From the NCBI RefSeq assembly GCF_004217215.1, contig NZ_SHKP01000007.1:1-64000 (forward strand): 64,000 bases of DNA. Direction: 5' to 3'. The position numbers and the translations under genes were made by a program. The notes under the pieces were generated by a model. It had not been told where the DNA came from. It made no database searches and saw only the letters and a list, made by a program, of their open reading frames with translations. Below, one piece after another: positions 51,847-63,910 of this stretch. Position 1 is the stretch's first letter. Every line of letters begins with the position of its first letter. This DNA comes from Rivibacter subsaxonicus. GTDB lineage: Bacteria; Pseudomonadota; Gammaproteobacteria; Burkholderiales; Burkholderiaceae_C.

Positions 51847-51847
<1 letters not shown>
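50063..51847 (+). CDS. ftsI: Peptidoglycan transpeptidase FtsI (PBP3)
   Basis: 594 residues. Cytoplasmic N-terminus, one membrane helix (FLVAAIGLGFVVLIGRAVYVQ), the dimerisation domain with RGRIIDRGG-type start and the transpeptidase domain. Active-site motifs: Ser313-Thr-Met-Lys316 in EPGSTMKPF, Ser367-Ser-Asn369 in KSSNVGT and Lys503-Ser-Gly-Thr in GGKSGTAHK. Septal crosslinking enzyme working with FtsW. Stop overlaps the murE start by 1 bp. Confidence 0.98.
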
Positions 51848-53342
<1,495 letters not shown>

Positions 53343-53346
<4 letters not shown>

Positions 53347-54839
53347 GCACGACGATGATGACGCTGGCCGACGCGCACGCGATGCTGCCCGGCAGCACCC
53401 TTGTCGGTGACGACGCAACTGCGGGCGCAACCGCCATTGCCCGCGTCCACAGCGACACCCGTTCGCTGCAGCCCGGCGATCTGTTCGTCGCGCTCAGGGG
53501 CGAACGCTTCGATGCGCATGACTTCCTGGCCCAGGCCCGGGCCGCCGGCGCGGTGGCGGCACTGGTGCAGCGCGCCGATGCGCTGCCGGCGGCGATGCCG
53601 GGGCTGGTGGTGGCCGACAGCAAGCGCGCGCTGGGCCAGCTCGCCGCCGCGTGGCGCCAGAAGATGGAACTGCCGCTGATCGCCGTGACCGGCAGCAACG
53701 GCAAGACCACGGTGACGCAGATGATCGCCTCGATCCTGCGCGCCTGGCATGGCAGCGATGCCTTCGCCACCGAGGGCAACCTCAACAACGACATCGGCGT
53801 GCCGCTGACGCTGTTGCGTCTGCGGCCGCACCATCGCGCCGGCGTGGTCGAGCTCGGCATGAACCATCCGGGCGAGATCGCCGAGCTGGCGGTGATCACG
53901 CGGCCGACCGTGGCGCTGGTCAACAACGCCCAGCGCGAGCACCAGGAGTTCATGGCCACGGTGGAAGCGGTGGCGCGCGAGAACGGCAGCGTGTTCGCCG
54001 CGCTGCCGCCGCATGGAGTGGCGGTGTTCCCGGCCGACGACGCCGCGCACACGCCGATCTGGCAGGCGCTGGCGGCCGGTCGGCCGACGCTGAGCTTCGC
54101 GCTCCAAGCTGAGGGTGGTGCCGCGCCGATCAGCGTGGCGCACGCCGACATCCGCGGCGAGGCGACCTGGCACGTGGGCCGGCCCGATGGCGGCATCACC
54201 GCACCCGGCCCCGGCGACCGTCGCGGCCACTGGGCCCTGCTGCTGCGCACGCCGGCCGGCGAGGCGCCGATCGCGCTGCGCGTGCCGGGCCGCCACAACG
54301 TGCTCAACGCGATGGCCGCGGCCTCGTGCGCATTGGCGGCCGGCGCGCCCTGGGCCGCGGTGATGCGCGGGCTCGAAAGCTTCCAGGCCGTCAAGGGCCG
54401 TTCGCAGCTCAAGGTGGCGACGCTGCACGGCCAGTCGATCACGCTGATCGACGACAGCTACAACGCCAATCCCGACTCGGTGCGCGCCGCGATCGACGTG
54501 CTGGCCGGGCTGCCTGGCCCGCGCTGGTTATTGCTCGGCGACATGGGCGAGGTCGGCAACCAGGGCCCGGCCTTCCATGCCGAGGTCGGCGTGCATGCAC
54601 GCGAGCGCGGCATCGAGAACTTCTGGTGCGCCGGTGCTGCCTGCGCGCATGCCGCCGATGCCTTCGGCCGCGGTGCGCGCCGCTTTGCGGATGCCGCGGC
54701 GCTGGTGGCCGCGCTCGGCCAGCTCAATGCCGACGCCCCGCGCGCGGCCTCGGTGCTGGTCAAGGGCTCGCGCTTCATGAAGATGGAACAGGTGGTCGCG
54801 GCGCTGGCGTTGGCGCCGGCGACGCCGACCATCCACTGA
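53343..54839 (+). CDS. murF: UDP-MurNAc-pentapeptide synthetase MurF
   Basis: 498 residues. P-loop VTGSNGKTTVTQ, the TEGNLNNDIGVPLTLLRL motif and VELGMNHPGEI typical of MurF, then LIDDSYNANPDSVRAA in the C-terminal domain and LLGDMGEVG. Adds D-Ala-D-Ala to the UDP-tripeptide. The central domain carries a Gly/Pro-rich segment around EGGAAPISVAHAD to PGDRRGHWALL slightly longer than usual. Confidence 0.98.
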
Positions 54840-54851
54840 AGGGACAAACAG

Positions 54852-56033
54852 GTGCTCGTTACCCTCGCCGCCTGGCTGCAGGCCCTCGATCCCGAGCTGT
54901 GGGGTTTCCTGCGCGTCATCCAGTACCTCACCTTCCGCGCGGTGGCGGCGGCGATGACCGCGCTGCTGATCGGCCTGGTGCTCGGCCCGATCGTCATCAA
55001 GCGCCTGACCGAACTCAAGATCGGCCAGCCGATCCGCGAGTACGGCGTGCAGGAACACCTGGCCAAGCGCGGCACGCCGACCATGGGCGGCGCGCTGATC
55101 CTGCTCGCGATCGCGGTCTCGACGCTGCTCTGGTTCGACTGGAGCAACCGTTTCGTCTGGATCGTGATGATCGTGACCTTCGGCTTCGGCGCGATCGGCT
55201 GGGTCGACGACTGGCGCAAGGTGGTCGACAAGAACCCCGAGGGCATGCGCTCGCGCGAGAAGTACTTCTGGCAGTCGCTGATCGGCCTGGTGGCCGCGCT
55301 CTACCTGGCGTTCAGCGTGTCGGAGACCAGCAACCTGCGCGTGCTCGAACTCTTCATGCGCTGGGTGCAGAGCGGCTTCTCCAACGACCTGCCGCCCAAG
55401 GCCGACCTGATCGTGCCCTTCTTCAAGACGGTGAGCTACCCGCTCGGCGTGTTCGGCTTCATCGCGCTGACCTACATCGTGATCGTGGGCAGCAGCAACG
55501 CGGTCAACCTCACCGACGGCCTCGACGGCCTGGCGATCATGCCGGTGGTGATGGTCGGCTCGGCGCTCGGTCTCTTTGCCTACGTCACCGGCAACGCGGT
55601 CTACAGCAACTACCTGCTGCTGCCGCACATCCCGGGCGCCGGCGAACTGCTGATCTTCTGCGCGGCGATGGCCGGGGCGGGCCTGGCCTTTCTCTGGTTC
55701 AACGCCTACCCGGCCGAGGTCTTCATGGGCGACGTCGGCGCGCTCGCGCTCGGCGGCGCGCTCGGCACCATCGCCGTCATCGTGCGCCAGGAGATCGTGC
55801 TGGCGATCATGGGCGGCATCTTCGTGCTCGAGGCGGTGTCGGTGATGGTGCAGGTGAGCTGGTTCAAGTGGACCAAGCGCCGCACCGGCATCGGCCAGCG
55901 CGTGCTGCTGATGGCGCCGCTGCACCACCACTTCGAAAAGACCGGCTGGAAGGAAACGCAGGTCGTGGTGCGTTTCTGGATCATCACGATGCTGCTGTGC
56001 CTGATCGGCCTGTCCAGCCTCAAGCTGCGCTGA
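54852..56033 (+). CDS. mraY: Phospho-MurNAc-pentapeptide transferase MraY
   Basis: 393 residues from a GTG at 54852, 12 nt after murF, with AGGGACA upstream. About ten membrane helices. Catalytic aspartates lie in [13 protein letters not shown] and in [11 protein letters not shown]; the metal-binding segment [12 protein letters not shown] and the C-terminal histidine motif [14 protein letters not shown] are intact. Makes lipid I at the inner membrane. Length is about 30 above the E. coli enzyme, partly from a loop near [17 protein letters not shown] that is common in betaproteobacteria. Confidence 0.98.
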   Translation: MLVTLAAWLQALDPELWGFLRVIQYLTFRAVAAAMTALLIGLVLGPIVIKRLTELKIGQPIREYGVQEHLAKRGTPTMGGALILLAIAVSTLLWFDWSNRFVWIVMIVTFGFGAIGWVDDWRKVVDKNPEGMRSREKYFWQSLIGLVAALYLAFSVSETSNLRVLELFMRWVQSGFSNDLPPKADLIVPFFKTVSYPLGVFGFIALTYIVIVGSSNAVNLTDGLDGLAIMPVVMVGSALGLFAYVTGNAVYSNYLLLPHIPGAGELLIFCAAMAGAGLAFLWFNAYPAEVFMGDVGALALGGALGTIAVIVRQEIVLAIMGGIFVLEAVSVMVQVSWFKWTKRRTGIGQRVLLMAPLHHHFEKTGWKETQVVVRFWIITMLLCLIGLSSLKLR

Positions 56034-56043
56034 AGCGGGGACG

Positions 56044-57900
56044 ATGAAGCAACTCCTCGATCAACGCGTGCTGGTGCTGGGCCTCGGTGAATCCGGCCTG
56101 GCGATGGCGCGCTGGGCCGCGCGCTGCGGCGCGGCGAGCATCGTCGTGGCCGACAGCCGGGCGCAGCCACCCAAGCTGGAGGCGCTGCGCGCCGAACTGC
56201 CGCAGGCAGCCTTCGTGCACGGCTTCGACGCGCAGGCGCTGCTCGGGCCGGAGGATGCGCGCGCGATCGACCGCGTGCTCAAGAGCCCCGGCCTGTCGCC
56301 GCTGGACGCCGCGATCGCGCCACTGCTGGCGGCGGCCGAGGAGCGCGTGATCCCGATCTACGGCGAGCTCGATCTCTTCGCGCAGGCCTTGGCCGAGCTG
56401 AAGGCCGGGCGCGGCTACGCGCCCAAGGTCCTCGCGATCACCGGCACCAACGGCAAGACGACGACGACGATGCTGTGCGGAACGCTCGTCGAACGCAGCG
56501 GCGCGCGCGTCGCGATCGCCGGCAATGTCGGCCCGACGATGCTCGACACGCTGGGTGCGGCGCTCGACCTCGAGCCGGCGCCGGGCGAGGTCGCTGCACC
56601 CGCCGGGCGTGACGAGTCCGAATCCGCCTTGACGGAGGCTGCGCCAGCGAGCGCGGTGGTCGAGCCGGCGGCTGCGGGCGAGGTCGCGCTCGTCGAGGGC
56701 GAGGATCCCACCGCCCCCGTCGAGGCCGATGACGCCGCCGACGCCGACGAGCGTCTCGAAGACGCGCCCGCCGACGACCTCTCCACCATCGGCGGTGGCC
56801 CGCCCGCGCACCTGATCCCGCCGCCGCCGGCGGGCCCGGTCTTCGAGCACCTGCCCGAGGTCTGGGTGCTGGAACTCTCGAGCTTCCAGCTCGACGGCGT
56901 GCGCCTGGGCGGCGAGGGCGGCTTCGCGCCGAGCGCGGGCACGGTGCTCAATCTCACGCAGGACCATCTCGACTGGCACGGCAGCATGGCGGCCTACGGC
57001 GCCGCGAAGAAGCGCGTCTTCGGCGCCGACGAGGCCTGGGACAGCGTGATGGTCGTCAACCGCGACGAAGCCGCGGTCGAGGCCATGGTGCCGCCGCCGC
57101 TGGTGCAGAAGGCGACGCAACGCGGCGCGCGCAGCAAGACGCTCAACCGCAAGGTGCTGCGCTTCGGGCTCGATGCGCCGCGTCGGCCGGGCGACTTCGG
57201 CCTCATCGTCGAGAACGGCATGGCCTGGCTGGTGCGCGCGCTCGAGGCCGACGAGACGGTCAAGCGTAAGCGCGACGAAGAAGAAGAGATTCACCTGCAA
57301 CGCCTGATGCCGGCCGACGCGCTGCGCATCCGCGGCCGCCACAACGCCTCCAACGCGCTGGCCGCGCTGGCGCTGGCGAGCGCGGCGGGCATCGCGATGG
57401 CGCCGATGCTGCACGGCCTGCGCGAGTACCGCGGCGAGCCGCATCGGGTGCAGGTGCTCGGCGCTGTCGGCGGCGTCGAGGCCGTGGACGACAGCAAGGG
57501 CACGAATGTCGGTGCCACCGTCGCCGCGATCGAGGGCCTGGGTGCCGACAAGGCGCCGGGCAAGCTGCTCGTGATCCTCGGTGGCGACGGCAAGGGCCAG
57601 GACTTCGCGCCGCTGGCGGCGCCGGTGGCGCGCCATGCGCGCGCGCTTGCGCTGATCGGGCGCGATGCCGAGACGATCGGCGCGGCGCTCGCCGCGAGCG
57701 GCGTGCCGGCCCAACGCCACGACAGCCTCGAGGCCGCGACCCGCTGGTGCTTCGAGCAGGCGCGCGAAGGCGACGCGGTGCTGCTGAGCCCGGCCTGCGC
57801 GAGCCTCGACATGTTCCGCAACTACGCGCATCGCGCCGAGGTGTTCACTGCGACGGTGCGCGAACTGGCGCTCGATCGCGGCGAGGAGTTGGCCGGATGA
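56044..57900 (+). CDS. murD: UDP-MurNAc-L-alanine:D-glutamate ligase MurD, enlarged
   Basis: 618 residues, against about 440-500 for most MurD. N-terminal [16 protein letters not shown]-loop [12 protein letters not shown] (132-143), then [11 protein letters not shown] low-complexity acidic Ala/Pro/Glu/Asp-rich insertion of roughly 90 residues (about 175-270, for example [20 protein letters not shown]) interrupts the central domain before [13 protein letters not shown] second, smaller addition near residues 350-425 includes [17 protein letters not shown]. Core motifs afterwards are normal: [30 protein letters not shown]. Stop overlaps ftsW. Confidence 0.96.
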   Translation: MKQLLDQRVLVLGLGESGLAMARWAARCGAASIVVADSRAQPPKLEALRAELPQAAFVHGFDAQALLGPEDARAIDRVLKSPGLSPLDAAIAPLLAAAEERVIPIYGELDLFAQALAELKAGRGYAPKVLAITGTNGKTTTTMLCGTLVERSGARVAIAGNVGPTMLDTLGAALDLEPAPGEVAAPAGRDESESALTEAAPASAVVEPAAAGEVALVEGEDPTAPVEADDAADADERLEDAPADDLSTIGGGPPAHLIPPPPAGPVFEHLPEVWVLELSSFQLDGVRLGGEGGFAPSAGTVLNLTQDHLDWHGSMAAYGAAKKRVFGADEAWDSVMVVNRDEAAVEAMVPPPLVQKATQRGARSKTLNRKVLRFGLDAPRRPGDFGLIVENGMAWLVRALEADETVKRKRDEEEEIHLQRLMPADALRIRGRHNASNALAALALASAAGIAMAPMLHGLREYRGEPHRVQVLGAVGGVEAVDDSKGTNVGATVAAIEGLGADKAPGKLLVILGGDGKGQDFAPLAAPVARHARALALIGRDAETIGAALAASGVPAQRHDSLEAATRWCFEQAREGDAVLLSPACASLDMFRNYAHRAEVFTATVRELALDRGEELAG

Positions 57901-59174
57901 GCTCTGCCATCACCGCGTCCACGTCGATGTTCGCCACGCTGCGCGCACGCGTCGCTGCGCTCCTCGGCAACGGCGCAAAGAGCGGCGACGCGGTGCCTGT
58001 GCGCGACTGGATCAGCGTGTCCTCCGGCCAGCCGGCGCGCCTGCTCGGATTCGACCAGCCGCTGGTCTGGTGCATCGTGCTGTTGTTGGCGCTGGGTGCG
58101 GTGATGGTCTATTCGGCCTCGGTCGCGCTGCCCGACAGCCCGCGCTTTGCACGCTACTCGCCGACCCACTTCCTGATCCGCCACCTGCTGTCGATCGCGC
58201 TGGCCTTCGTGGCCGCGCTGGTCGCGGTGCAGATCCCGATGTCGTTCTGGGAAAAGCATGCGCCCTGGGTCTTCGTTGGCGCGATCCTGTTGCTGGTGGT
58301 GGTGCTCATTCCGGGACTCGGCAAGGGCGTCAACGGCGCGCGGCGCTGGATCCCGCTCGGCCTGATGAACTTCCAGCCCAGCGAACTGGCCAAGCTCGCG
58401 ATCGCGCTCTATGCGGCCGGCTACATGGTTCGCAAGATGGAGATCAAGGAGAAGTTCGTGCGCGCGGTGGCGCCGATGGCGGTCGCGCTGGCGATCATCG
58501 GCGTGCTGCTACTGGCCGAGCCCGACATGGGCGCCTTCATGGTGATCGCCGCGATCGCGATGGGCATCCTGTTCCTCGGCGGCGTCAACGGCCGCATGTT
58601 CCTGCTGATCACCGCGGTGCTGGTCGGTGCCTTCGTGCTGATGATCAGCTTCAGCGAATGGCGCCGCGAGCGCATCTTTGCCTACCTCAATCCCTGGGAC
58701 GAGAAGTACACGCTCGGCAAGGCCTACCAGCTCTCGCATTCGCTGATCGCCTTCGGTCGCGGCGAGATCTTCGGCCAGGGACTGGGTTCGAGCGTCGAGA
58801 AGCTCTACTACCTGCCCGAGGCGCATACCGACTTCCTGCTCGCGGTGATCGGCGAGGAACTCGGCTTCATCGGCGTGGCGGCGGTGATCTTTGCCTTCTT
58901 CTGGCTGACGCGGCGCATCTTCCACATCGGCCGCCAGGCGATCGCGCTGGACCGTGTGTTCGCCGGCTTGTATGCACAAGGCATCGGCATCTGGATGGGC
59001 GGCCAGGCCTTCATCAACATGGGCGTGAACCTGGGCGTCCTGCCGACCAAGGGGCTGACGCTGCCGCTGATGAGCTATGGCGGCTCGGCGATCCTGCTGA
59101 ACGCGATCGCGCTGGCGATCGTGTTGCGGGTGGATATCGAGAACCGGCAGCTGATGCGAGGCGGACGAACATGA
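57897..59174 (+). CDS. ftsW: Septal peptidoglycan polymerase FtsW
   Basis: 425 residues. SEDS-family membrane protein with ten predicted helices after a cytoplasmic N-terminal stretch of about 55 residues. Family motifs: [22 protein letters not shown], the catalytic Asp region [32 protein letters not shown], and [13 protein letters not shown]. Glycosyltransferase partner of FtsI. Start and stop overlap murD and murG by 4 bp each. Confidence 0.98.
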   Translation: MSSAITASTSMFATLRARVAALLGNGAKSGDAVPVRDWISVSSGQPARLLGFDQPLVWCIVLLLALGAVMVYSASVALPDSPRFARYSPTHFLIRHLLSIALAFVAALVAVQIPMSFWEKHAPWVFVGAILLLVVVLIPGLGKGVNGARRWIPLGLMNFQPSELAKLAIALYAAGYMVRKMEIKEKFVRAVAPMAVALAIIGVLLLAEPDMGAFMVIAAIAMGILFLGGVNGRMFLLITAVLVGAFVLMISFSEWRRERIFAYLNPWDEKYTLGKAYQLSHSLIAFGRGEIFGQGLGSSVEKLYYLPEAHTDFLLAVIGEELGFIGVAAVIFAFFWLTRRIFHIGRQAIALDRVFAGLYAQGIGIWMGGQAFINMGVNLGVLPTKGLTLPLMSYGGSAILLNAIALAIVLRVDIENRQLMRGGRT

Positions 59175-60259
59175 CCCGCCACCTCGTCATCATGGCGGCT
59201 GGCACCGGTGGTCACGTGATCCCCGGCCTCGCCGTCGCACGCGAGATGCAGAGCCGTGGCTGGACCATCAGCTGGCTCGGCACGTCGGCCGGGATGGAGA
59301 ACCGGCTGGTGGCGCCGAGCGGCATCCCGATGGACAACATCGGCTTCAGCGGCCTGCGCGGCAAGGGCATCGTCCACACGCTGACCGGCGGCCTGCGCCT
59401 GCTCAAGGCCTTCTGGGAATGCCTCGCGATCCTGCGCCGGCGCAGCGCCGACGCCGTGCTCGGCATGGGCGGCTATGTCTGCTTCCCGGGCGGCCTGATG
59501 GCGGCGTTGCTCGGCAAGCCGCTGATGCTGGTCAATGCCGACGCCGCGCTGCTGCTGTCCAACAAGGCGCTGCTGCCGGTGGCCGACCGTGTGGCCTTCG
59601 GCTTCGACGGCGCCGCGGCGGCATCGACCAAGCGCGCGATCGTGACCGGCAACCCGGTGCGCACCGAGATCGAATCGATGGCGGCGCCGGCCGAGCGCAT
59701 GAGCGGCCGCAGCGGCCCGCTGCGCGTGCTGGTGGTCGGCGGCAGCCTCGGCGCCAAGGTGCTCAACGAGACGCTGCCGCAGGCGATGGCGCTGCTTGCC
59801 GCCGAGCAGCGGCCGCTGCTGACCCACCAGACCGGGCAACTCAACCGCGACAGCGTCAAGGCCGCCTATGCCGCGGCCGGGCTCGATACCGAGGACGGCC
59901 GCATCGAGGTGCTGGCCTTCATCGACGACATGCCTCAGCGCCTGGCCGAGGCCGACCTGGTCATCTGCCGCGCCGGCGCGGCGACGGTGAGCGAACTGTG
60001 CGCGGCCGGCGTGGCCAGCATCCTGGTGCCGCTGATCGTCAGCACCACCTCGCACCAGCGCGACAACGCGGCCTTCATGGCGCAGCACGGCGCGGCGACC
60101 CACCTGCCGCAGGTGGAGCTGACGGCCGAGAAGCTCGCGGAGTTTCTGCGCACGCTGGATCGGACCGCGCTGGTCGAGATGGCAGCGAAGGCGCGCTCTC
60201 TTGCGCGTCCGCGCGCTGCTGCCCGCGTCGCCGAAGAGATCGAAAGGCTCGTGCGATGA
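59171..60259 (+). CDS. murG: Lipid II synthase MurG
   Basis: 362 residues. GT-B glycosyltransferase with the N-terminal glycine loop [55 protein letters not shown] and the UDP-GlcNAc site [24 protein letters not shown]. The usual membrane-contact patch is present. Adds GlcNAc to lipid I on the cytoplasmic face. Coupled to both neighbours by ATGA overlaps. Confidence 0.98.
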   Translation: MTRHLVIMAAGTGGHVIPGLAVAREMQSRGWTISWLGTSAGMENRLVAPSGIPMDNIGFSGLRGKGIVHTLTGGLRLLKAFWECLAILRRRSADAVLGMGGYVCFPGGLMAALLGKPLMLVNADAALLLSNKALLPVADRVAFGFDGAAAASTKRAIVTGNPVRTEIESMAAPAERMSGRSGPLRVLVVGGSLGAKVLNETLPQAMALLAAEQRPLLTHQTGQLNRDSVKAAYAAAGLDTEDGRIEVLAFIDDMPQRLAEADLVICRAGAATVSELCAAGVASILVPLIVSTTSHQRDNAAFMAQHGAATHLPQVELTAEKLAEFLRTLDRTALVEMAAKARSLARPRAAARVAEEIERLVR

Positions 60260-61668
60260 AACACGCCATCAAGCACGTCCACTTCATCGGCATCGGCGGC
60301 TCCGGCATGAGCGGCATCGCCGAGATCCTGCACAACCTGGGCTATCACGTCTCGGGCAGCGACCAGAACGACAGCGCCGTTACGCGCCGGCTCGCCTCGC
60401 TCGGCATCCGCGTCGCGATCGGCCATGACGCCGCCAACGTGGCGGGTTCCGGCGCGGTCGTCACCTCGACCGCGGTCAAGGCCGACAACCCCGAGGTCGT
60501 CGCCGCCCGCGAACTGCGCATCCCGGTGGTGCCGCGCGCCGTGATGCTGGCCGAGCTGATGCGCGTCAAGCAGGGCATCGCGATCGCCGGCACCCACGGC
60601 AAGACCACCACCACCTCGCTCGTCACCAGCGTGCTGGCCGAGGCCGGCATCGACCCGACCTTCGTCATCGGCGGCAAGCTCGAGAGCGCCGGCACCAACT
60701 CGCGCCTCGGCGCCGGCGAGTTCATCGTGGTCGAGGCCGACGAGAGCGATGCCTCGTTCCTGAACCTGATGCCGGTGCTGTCGGTCGTCACCAACATCGA
60801 CGCCGACCACATGGAGACCTACGGCCACGACATCGAGCGGCTCAAGGGGGCCTTCGTCGACTTCCTGCACCGCATGCCCTTCTACGGCGCGGCGGTGGTC
60901 TGCGGCGACGACGCCGGCATCCGCTCGATCCTGCCGCTGATCTCGCGCCCGCTGGTGGTCTACGGCTTCGGCGAGGAAGCGCAGGTGCGCGCCGTCGACG
61001 TGCAGGCGCTGCCCGGCGGCCAGATGCGCTTCACCTGCCAGCGTCGCAACGGCACGGCGCTGCCCGACCTGGCCGTCACGCTCAACCTGGCCGGCGAGCA
61101 CAACGTGCGCAACGCGCTGGCCGCGATCGCGGTGGCGACCGAGCTCGAGCTGCCCGATGCGCCGATCGTCAAGGCGCTGGCCGAGTTCGGCGGCGTCGGC
61201 CGCCGCTTCCAGCGCCACGGCGAGTTGGCCTGCAAGAGCGGCGGCAGCTTCACGCTGATCGACGACTACGGCCACCACCCGGTCGAGATGGCAGCGGTGA
61301 TCGCCGCCGCGCGCGGTGCCTTCCCCGGCCAGCGCCTGGTGCTGGCCTTCGAGCCGCATCGCTACTCGCGCACCCGCGACTGCTTCGAGGACTTCGTCAA
61401 GGTGATGGGCGGCGCCGACGCGGTGCTGCTGACCGAGGTCTACCCGGCCGGCGAGACGCCGATCGTCGCCGCCGACGGGCGCTCGCTGGCGCGGGCGCTG
61501 CGCGTGGCCGGCAAGGTCGACCCGGTCTTCGTCGACGCGGTGGCCGAGATGCCGCAGGCGGTGGCGGATTTCGTGCGCGATGGGGATGTGGTGATCACGA
61601 TGGGAGCGGGGTCGATCGGCTCTGTGCCTGCTCGTATCGTCGAGCTGTCTCTGGGGGGCGCGGCATGA
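60256..61668 (+). CDS. murC: UDP-MurNAc:L-alanine ligase MurC
   Basis: 470 residues. N-terminal [17 protein letters not shown]-loop [34 protein letters not shown]-terminal [15 protein letters not shown] and [10 protein letters not shown]. First cytoplasmic Mur ligase, adding L-Ala to UDP-MurNAc. Unlike the other cluster genes it is not coupled to its downstream neighbour: a 409-bp non-coding stretch separates it from ddlB. Confidence 0.98.
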   Translation: MKHAIKHVHFIGIGGSGMSGIAEILHNLGYHVSGSDQNDSAVTRRLASLGIRVAIGHDAANVAGSGAVVTSTAVKADNPEVVAARELRIPVVPRAVMLAELMRVKQGIAIAGTHGKTTTTSLVTSVLAEAGIDPTFVIGGKLESAGTNSRLGAGEFIVVEADESDASFLNLMPVLSVVTNIDADHMETYGHDIERLKGAFVDFLHRMPFYGAAVVCGDDAGIRSILPLISRPLVVYGFGEEAQVRAVDVQALPGGQMRFTCQRRNGTALPDLAVTLNLAGEHNVRNALAAIAVATELELPDAPIVKALAEFGGVGRRFQRHGELACKSGGSFTLIDDYGHHPVEMAAVIAAARGAFPGQRLVLAFEPHRYSRTRDCFEDFVKVMGGADAVLLTEVYPAGETPIVAADGRSLARALRVAGKVDPVFVDAVAEMPQAVADFVRDGDVVITMGAGSIGSVPARIVELSLGGAA

Positions 61669-62077
61669 GCGCCTTGCGTGCGCATCACCTCGTGCGTAAG
61701 ACCGCGGCACGTACCCGCAGCGCGCTGCGGCTCCGCTGGTGTTGCGTGAGCCACTTCGTCGACGGGTTCCCTTCTTCGCTGCCGAGCAGCGCAGCGGCGG
61801 GCAGGTTGCCGAGCGCGCAGCGCTCGGTCGGCGAGGACTGTCTGAGGCCGGCCCAGGCCGGCCGAGTTCCGCAGCCGCCTTCACGGCGCGAGCAGCGCAG
61901 GGGAGTCGGTGCGCAGCGCCGACCAGCGAAGCAGGGTGCCCTTCTCTTTGGTGACTTTCTCTTGGGCACGCAAGAGAAAGTTACTCGCCCGCCGGGGCGA
62001 AATCCCGGCGCAGCCTCACTGAGTAGGCAAGCGCCAGAGCAAGCACATCCAGGAAGAGCAGTACAGGAGAGCCGTCG
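61669..62077 (+). repeat. 409-bp non-coding, repeat-like insertion between murC and ddlB
   Basis: Contains stacked inverted repeats: CCGAGCGC-GCA-GCGCTCGG near 61811-61829, GGCCGGCCCAGGCCGGCC near 61853, and a perfect 10-bp hairpin CTTTCTCTTG (61955-61964) with CAAGAGAAAG (61971-61980). If translated, the stretch GDFLLGTQEKV resembles spurious peptides I recall from a dispersed repeat family frequent in Burkholderiales. The hexamer ATGAGC occurs at both edges (61665 and 62078). An open frame of 138 codons runs through it but has no protein-like features. Interrupts an otherwise gapless operon. Confidence 0.65.
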
Positions 62078-63049
62078 ATGAGCATCGACACCCGCCAACT
62101 CGGCAAGGTCGCCGTCCTGATGGGCGGCACCTCCGCCGAACGTCCGATCTCGCTGATGTCCGGCAGCGGCGTGCTGGCCGCGCTGCAATCGCAGGGCGTC
62201 GACGCGCATGGCTTCGACCCCGCCGAGCGCGAGCTGGTCGAGTTGAAGCAGCAAGGCTTCAACCGGGTCTTCATCGCGCTCCACGGCCGTCACGGCGAGG
62301 ACGGCAGCGTGCAGGGCGCGCTCGAGCTGCTCGGCATTCCCTACACCGGCTCCGGCGTGATGGCCTCGGCGATCGCAATGGACAAGGTGATGACCAAGCG
62401 CCTGTGGCTCGCCGAGGGCCTGCCGACGCCGCGCTACGTGCTGCTCGGTGCGGACGACCAGCAGCGCGAACGCGTGATCCAGGTGCCCGACCAGCTCGGC
62501 CTGCCGGTGTTCGTGAAGCCGCCGCACGAGGGCTCGTCGATCGGCGTCTCCAAGGTCGAGGGCTACTCGCAGATGCAGGCCGCGGTGGCGCTCGCTGCGC
62601 GCTACGACGCCGAGGTGCTGTGCGAGGAGTTCATCGACGGCGAGGAGCTCACCTGCCCGGTCATCGGCGAAGGCGCTTCGGCGCGCGCGCTGCCGGTGGT
62701 GCGCATCAAGCCGCCGGCGGCCGGCTACGACTACCAGAACAAGTACTTCACCGACGAGGTCAAGTACCTGGTTCCGAGCGGCCTGCCGGCGGTCGAGGAG
62801 GCCGAGATCCAGCGCCTGACGCTGGCCGCCTACCGCTCGCTCGGCTGCCGCGGCTGGGGCCGCGCCGACCTGATGGTTCGCGCCAGCGACCGCAAGCCCT
62901 TCCTGCTCGAGATGAACACCAGCCCCGGCATGACCGGCCACTCGCTGGTGCCGATGTCGGCGCGCGCGGCCGGCATCAGCTACGAGCAGCTGTGCGTGCA
63001 GTTGCTGGCGACGGCCGCGCTCGACGCGCCGCCCGCTGCAAAGGCCTGA
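62078..63049 (+). CDS. ddlB: D-alanine-D-alanine ligase
   Basis: 323 residues from ATG 62078 (AGGAGAG upstream). ATP-grasp enzyme: [17 protein letters not shown] with the N-terminal Ser/Glu, [44 protein letters not shown] and the metal-binding [18 protein letters not shown]. Makes the dipeptide added by MurF. Confidence 0.98.
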   Translation: MSIDTRQLGKVAVLMGGTSAERPISLMSGSGVLAALQSQGVDAHGFDPAERELVELKQQGFNRVFIALHGRHGEDGSVQGALELLGIPYTGSGVMASAIAMDKVMTKRLWLAEGLPTPRYVLLGADDQQRERVIQVPDQLGLPVFVKPPHEGSSIGVSKVEGYSQMQAAVALAARYDAEVLCEEFIDGEELTCPVIGEGASARALPVVRIKPPAAGYDYQNKYFTDEVKYLVPSGLPAVEEAEIQRLTLAAYRSLGCRGWGRADLMVRASDRKPFLLEMNTSPGMTGHSLVPMSARAAGISYEQLCVQLLATAALDAPPAAKA

Positions 63050-63059
63050 AGCACCGACC

Positions 63060-63893
63060 ATGGCCACCCGCAACAAGCCCGCCAACGCCGTCCGCGCCGA
63101 TCCCTCGGCCGGAACGCCGTTCGACGTGCGGACGATGAACATCACCGCCTCGGTGCTGTTCATCGTGGCCGGCTTCGCGATCGTCGGCTATGGCCTGGCC
63201 TGGCTGATGCGGCTGCCGCTGTTCACGCTGGCCGCGGTGCAGGTCGACGGCGAGCTCTCGCGCAACAACGGCGCGACGATCCGCGCCAACGCGCTGCCGC
63301 GGCTGCAGGGCAACTTCTTCACGCTCGACCTGGCCAAGGCGCAGGCCGCCTTCGAGTCGGTGCCGTGGGTGCGCCGCGCCACCGTGCGCCGCATCTGGCC
63401 CGACAAGATCGCGGTCACGCTCGAGGAGCACCGCGTCGCGGCCTGGTGGCACCAGGACGAGGGCGAGAACAAGCTCGTCAACCGCCAGGGCGAGGTCTTC
63501 CAGGCCAACCCGGGCGATGTCGAGGACGAGGGGCTGGCCACGCTCGACGGCCCCGACGAGCCGAGTGCGGCCGTGATGCTGGCGATGCTGCAGCGGCTGC
63601 AGCCGGCGCTGGTCGAACTCGACGCGCGCATCGACAGCCTGCGCCTGTCGCCGCGCGGCTCGTGGCAGATCGAGCTCGATTCGGGCGCCGAGATCGAGCT
63701 CGGCCGCGGCGACGAGGCCGCGGTGCTGGCGCGCCTGCAGGCCTTCGTCGCGACCCTGGCGCAGGTGCAGTCGCGCTTCGGCAACCGGGCGCTGGCCGCG
63801 GCCGACCTGCGCCATGCCGACGGCTACGCGCTCAAGCTGCGCGGCCTCGGCACGGTGGCGCCCGCCGCGCCGGCTTCGAAGAACACGAATTGA
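63060..63893 (+). CDS. ftsQ: Cell division protein FtsQ
   Basis: 277 residues. Cytoplasmic N-terminus of about 25 residues, one membrane helix (ASVLFIVAGFAIVGYGLAWLM), the POTRA domain starting at LPLFTLAAVQVDGELSRNN, and the FtsQ beta domain (VPWVRRATVRRIWPDKIAVTLEEH, LVNRQGEVF, PSAAVMLAMLQRL). Periplasmic scaffold that binds FtsBL. ftsA follows after 17 bp. Confidence 0.97.
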   Translation: MATRNKPANAVRADPSAGTPFDVRTMNITASVLFIVAGFAIVGYGLAWLMRLPLFTLAAVQVDGELSRNNGATIRANALPRLQGNFFTLDLAKAQAAFESVPWVRRATVRRIWPDKIAVTLEEHRVAAWWHQDEGENKLVNRQGEVFQANPGDVEDEGLATLDGPDEPSAAVMLAMLQRLQPALVELDARIDSLRLSPRGSWQIELDSGAEIELGRGDEAAVLARLQAFVATLAQVQSRFGNRALAAADLRHADGYALKLRGLGTVAPAAPASKNTN

Positions 63894-63910
63894 GATGAGG
63901 GACGCCATCC

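Noticed and set aside
61665-62081. 138-codon frame starting at an ATG that overlaps the murC stop
   Set aside because: Looks translationally coupled, but the product is low-complexity, resembles conceptual peptides of a dispersed repeat, and covers strong hairpins. Treated as a non-coding insertion.
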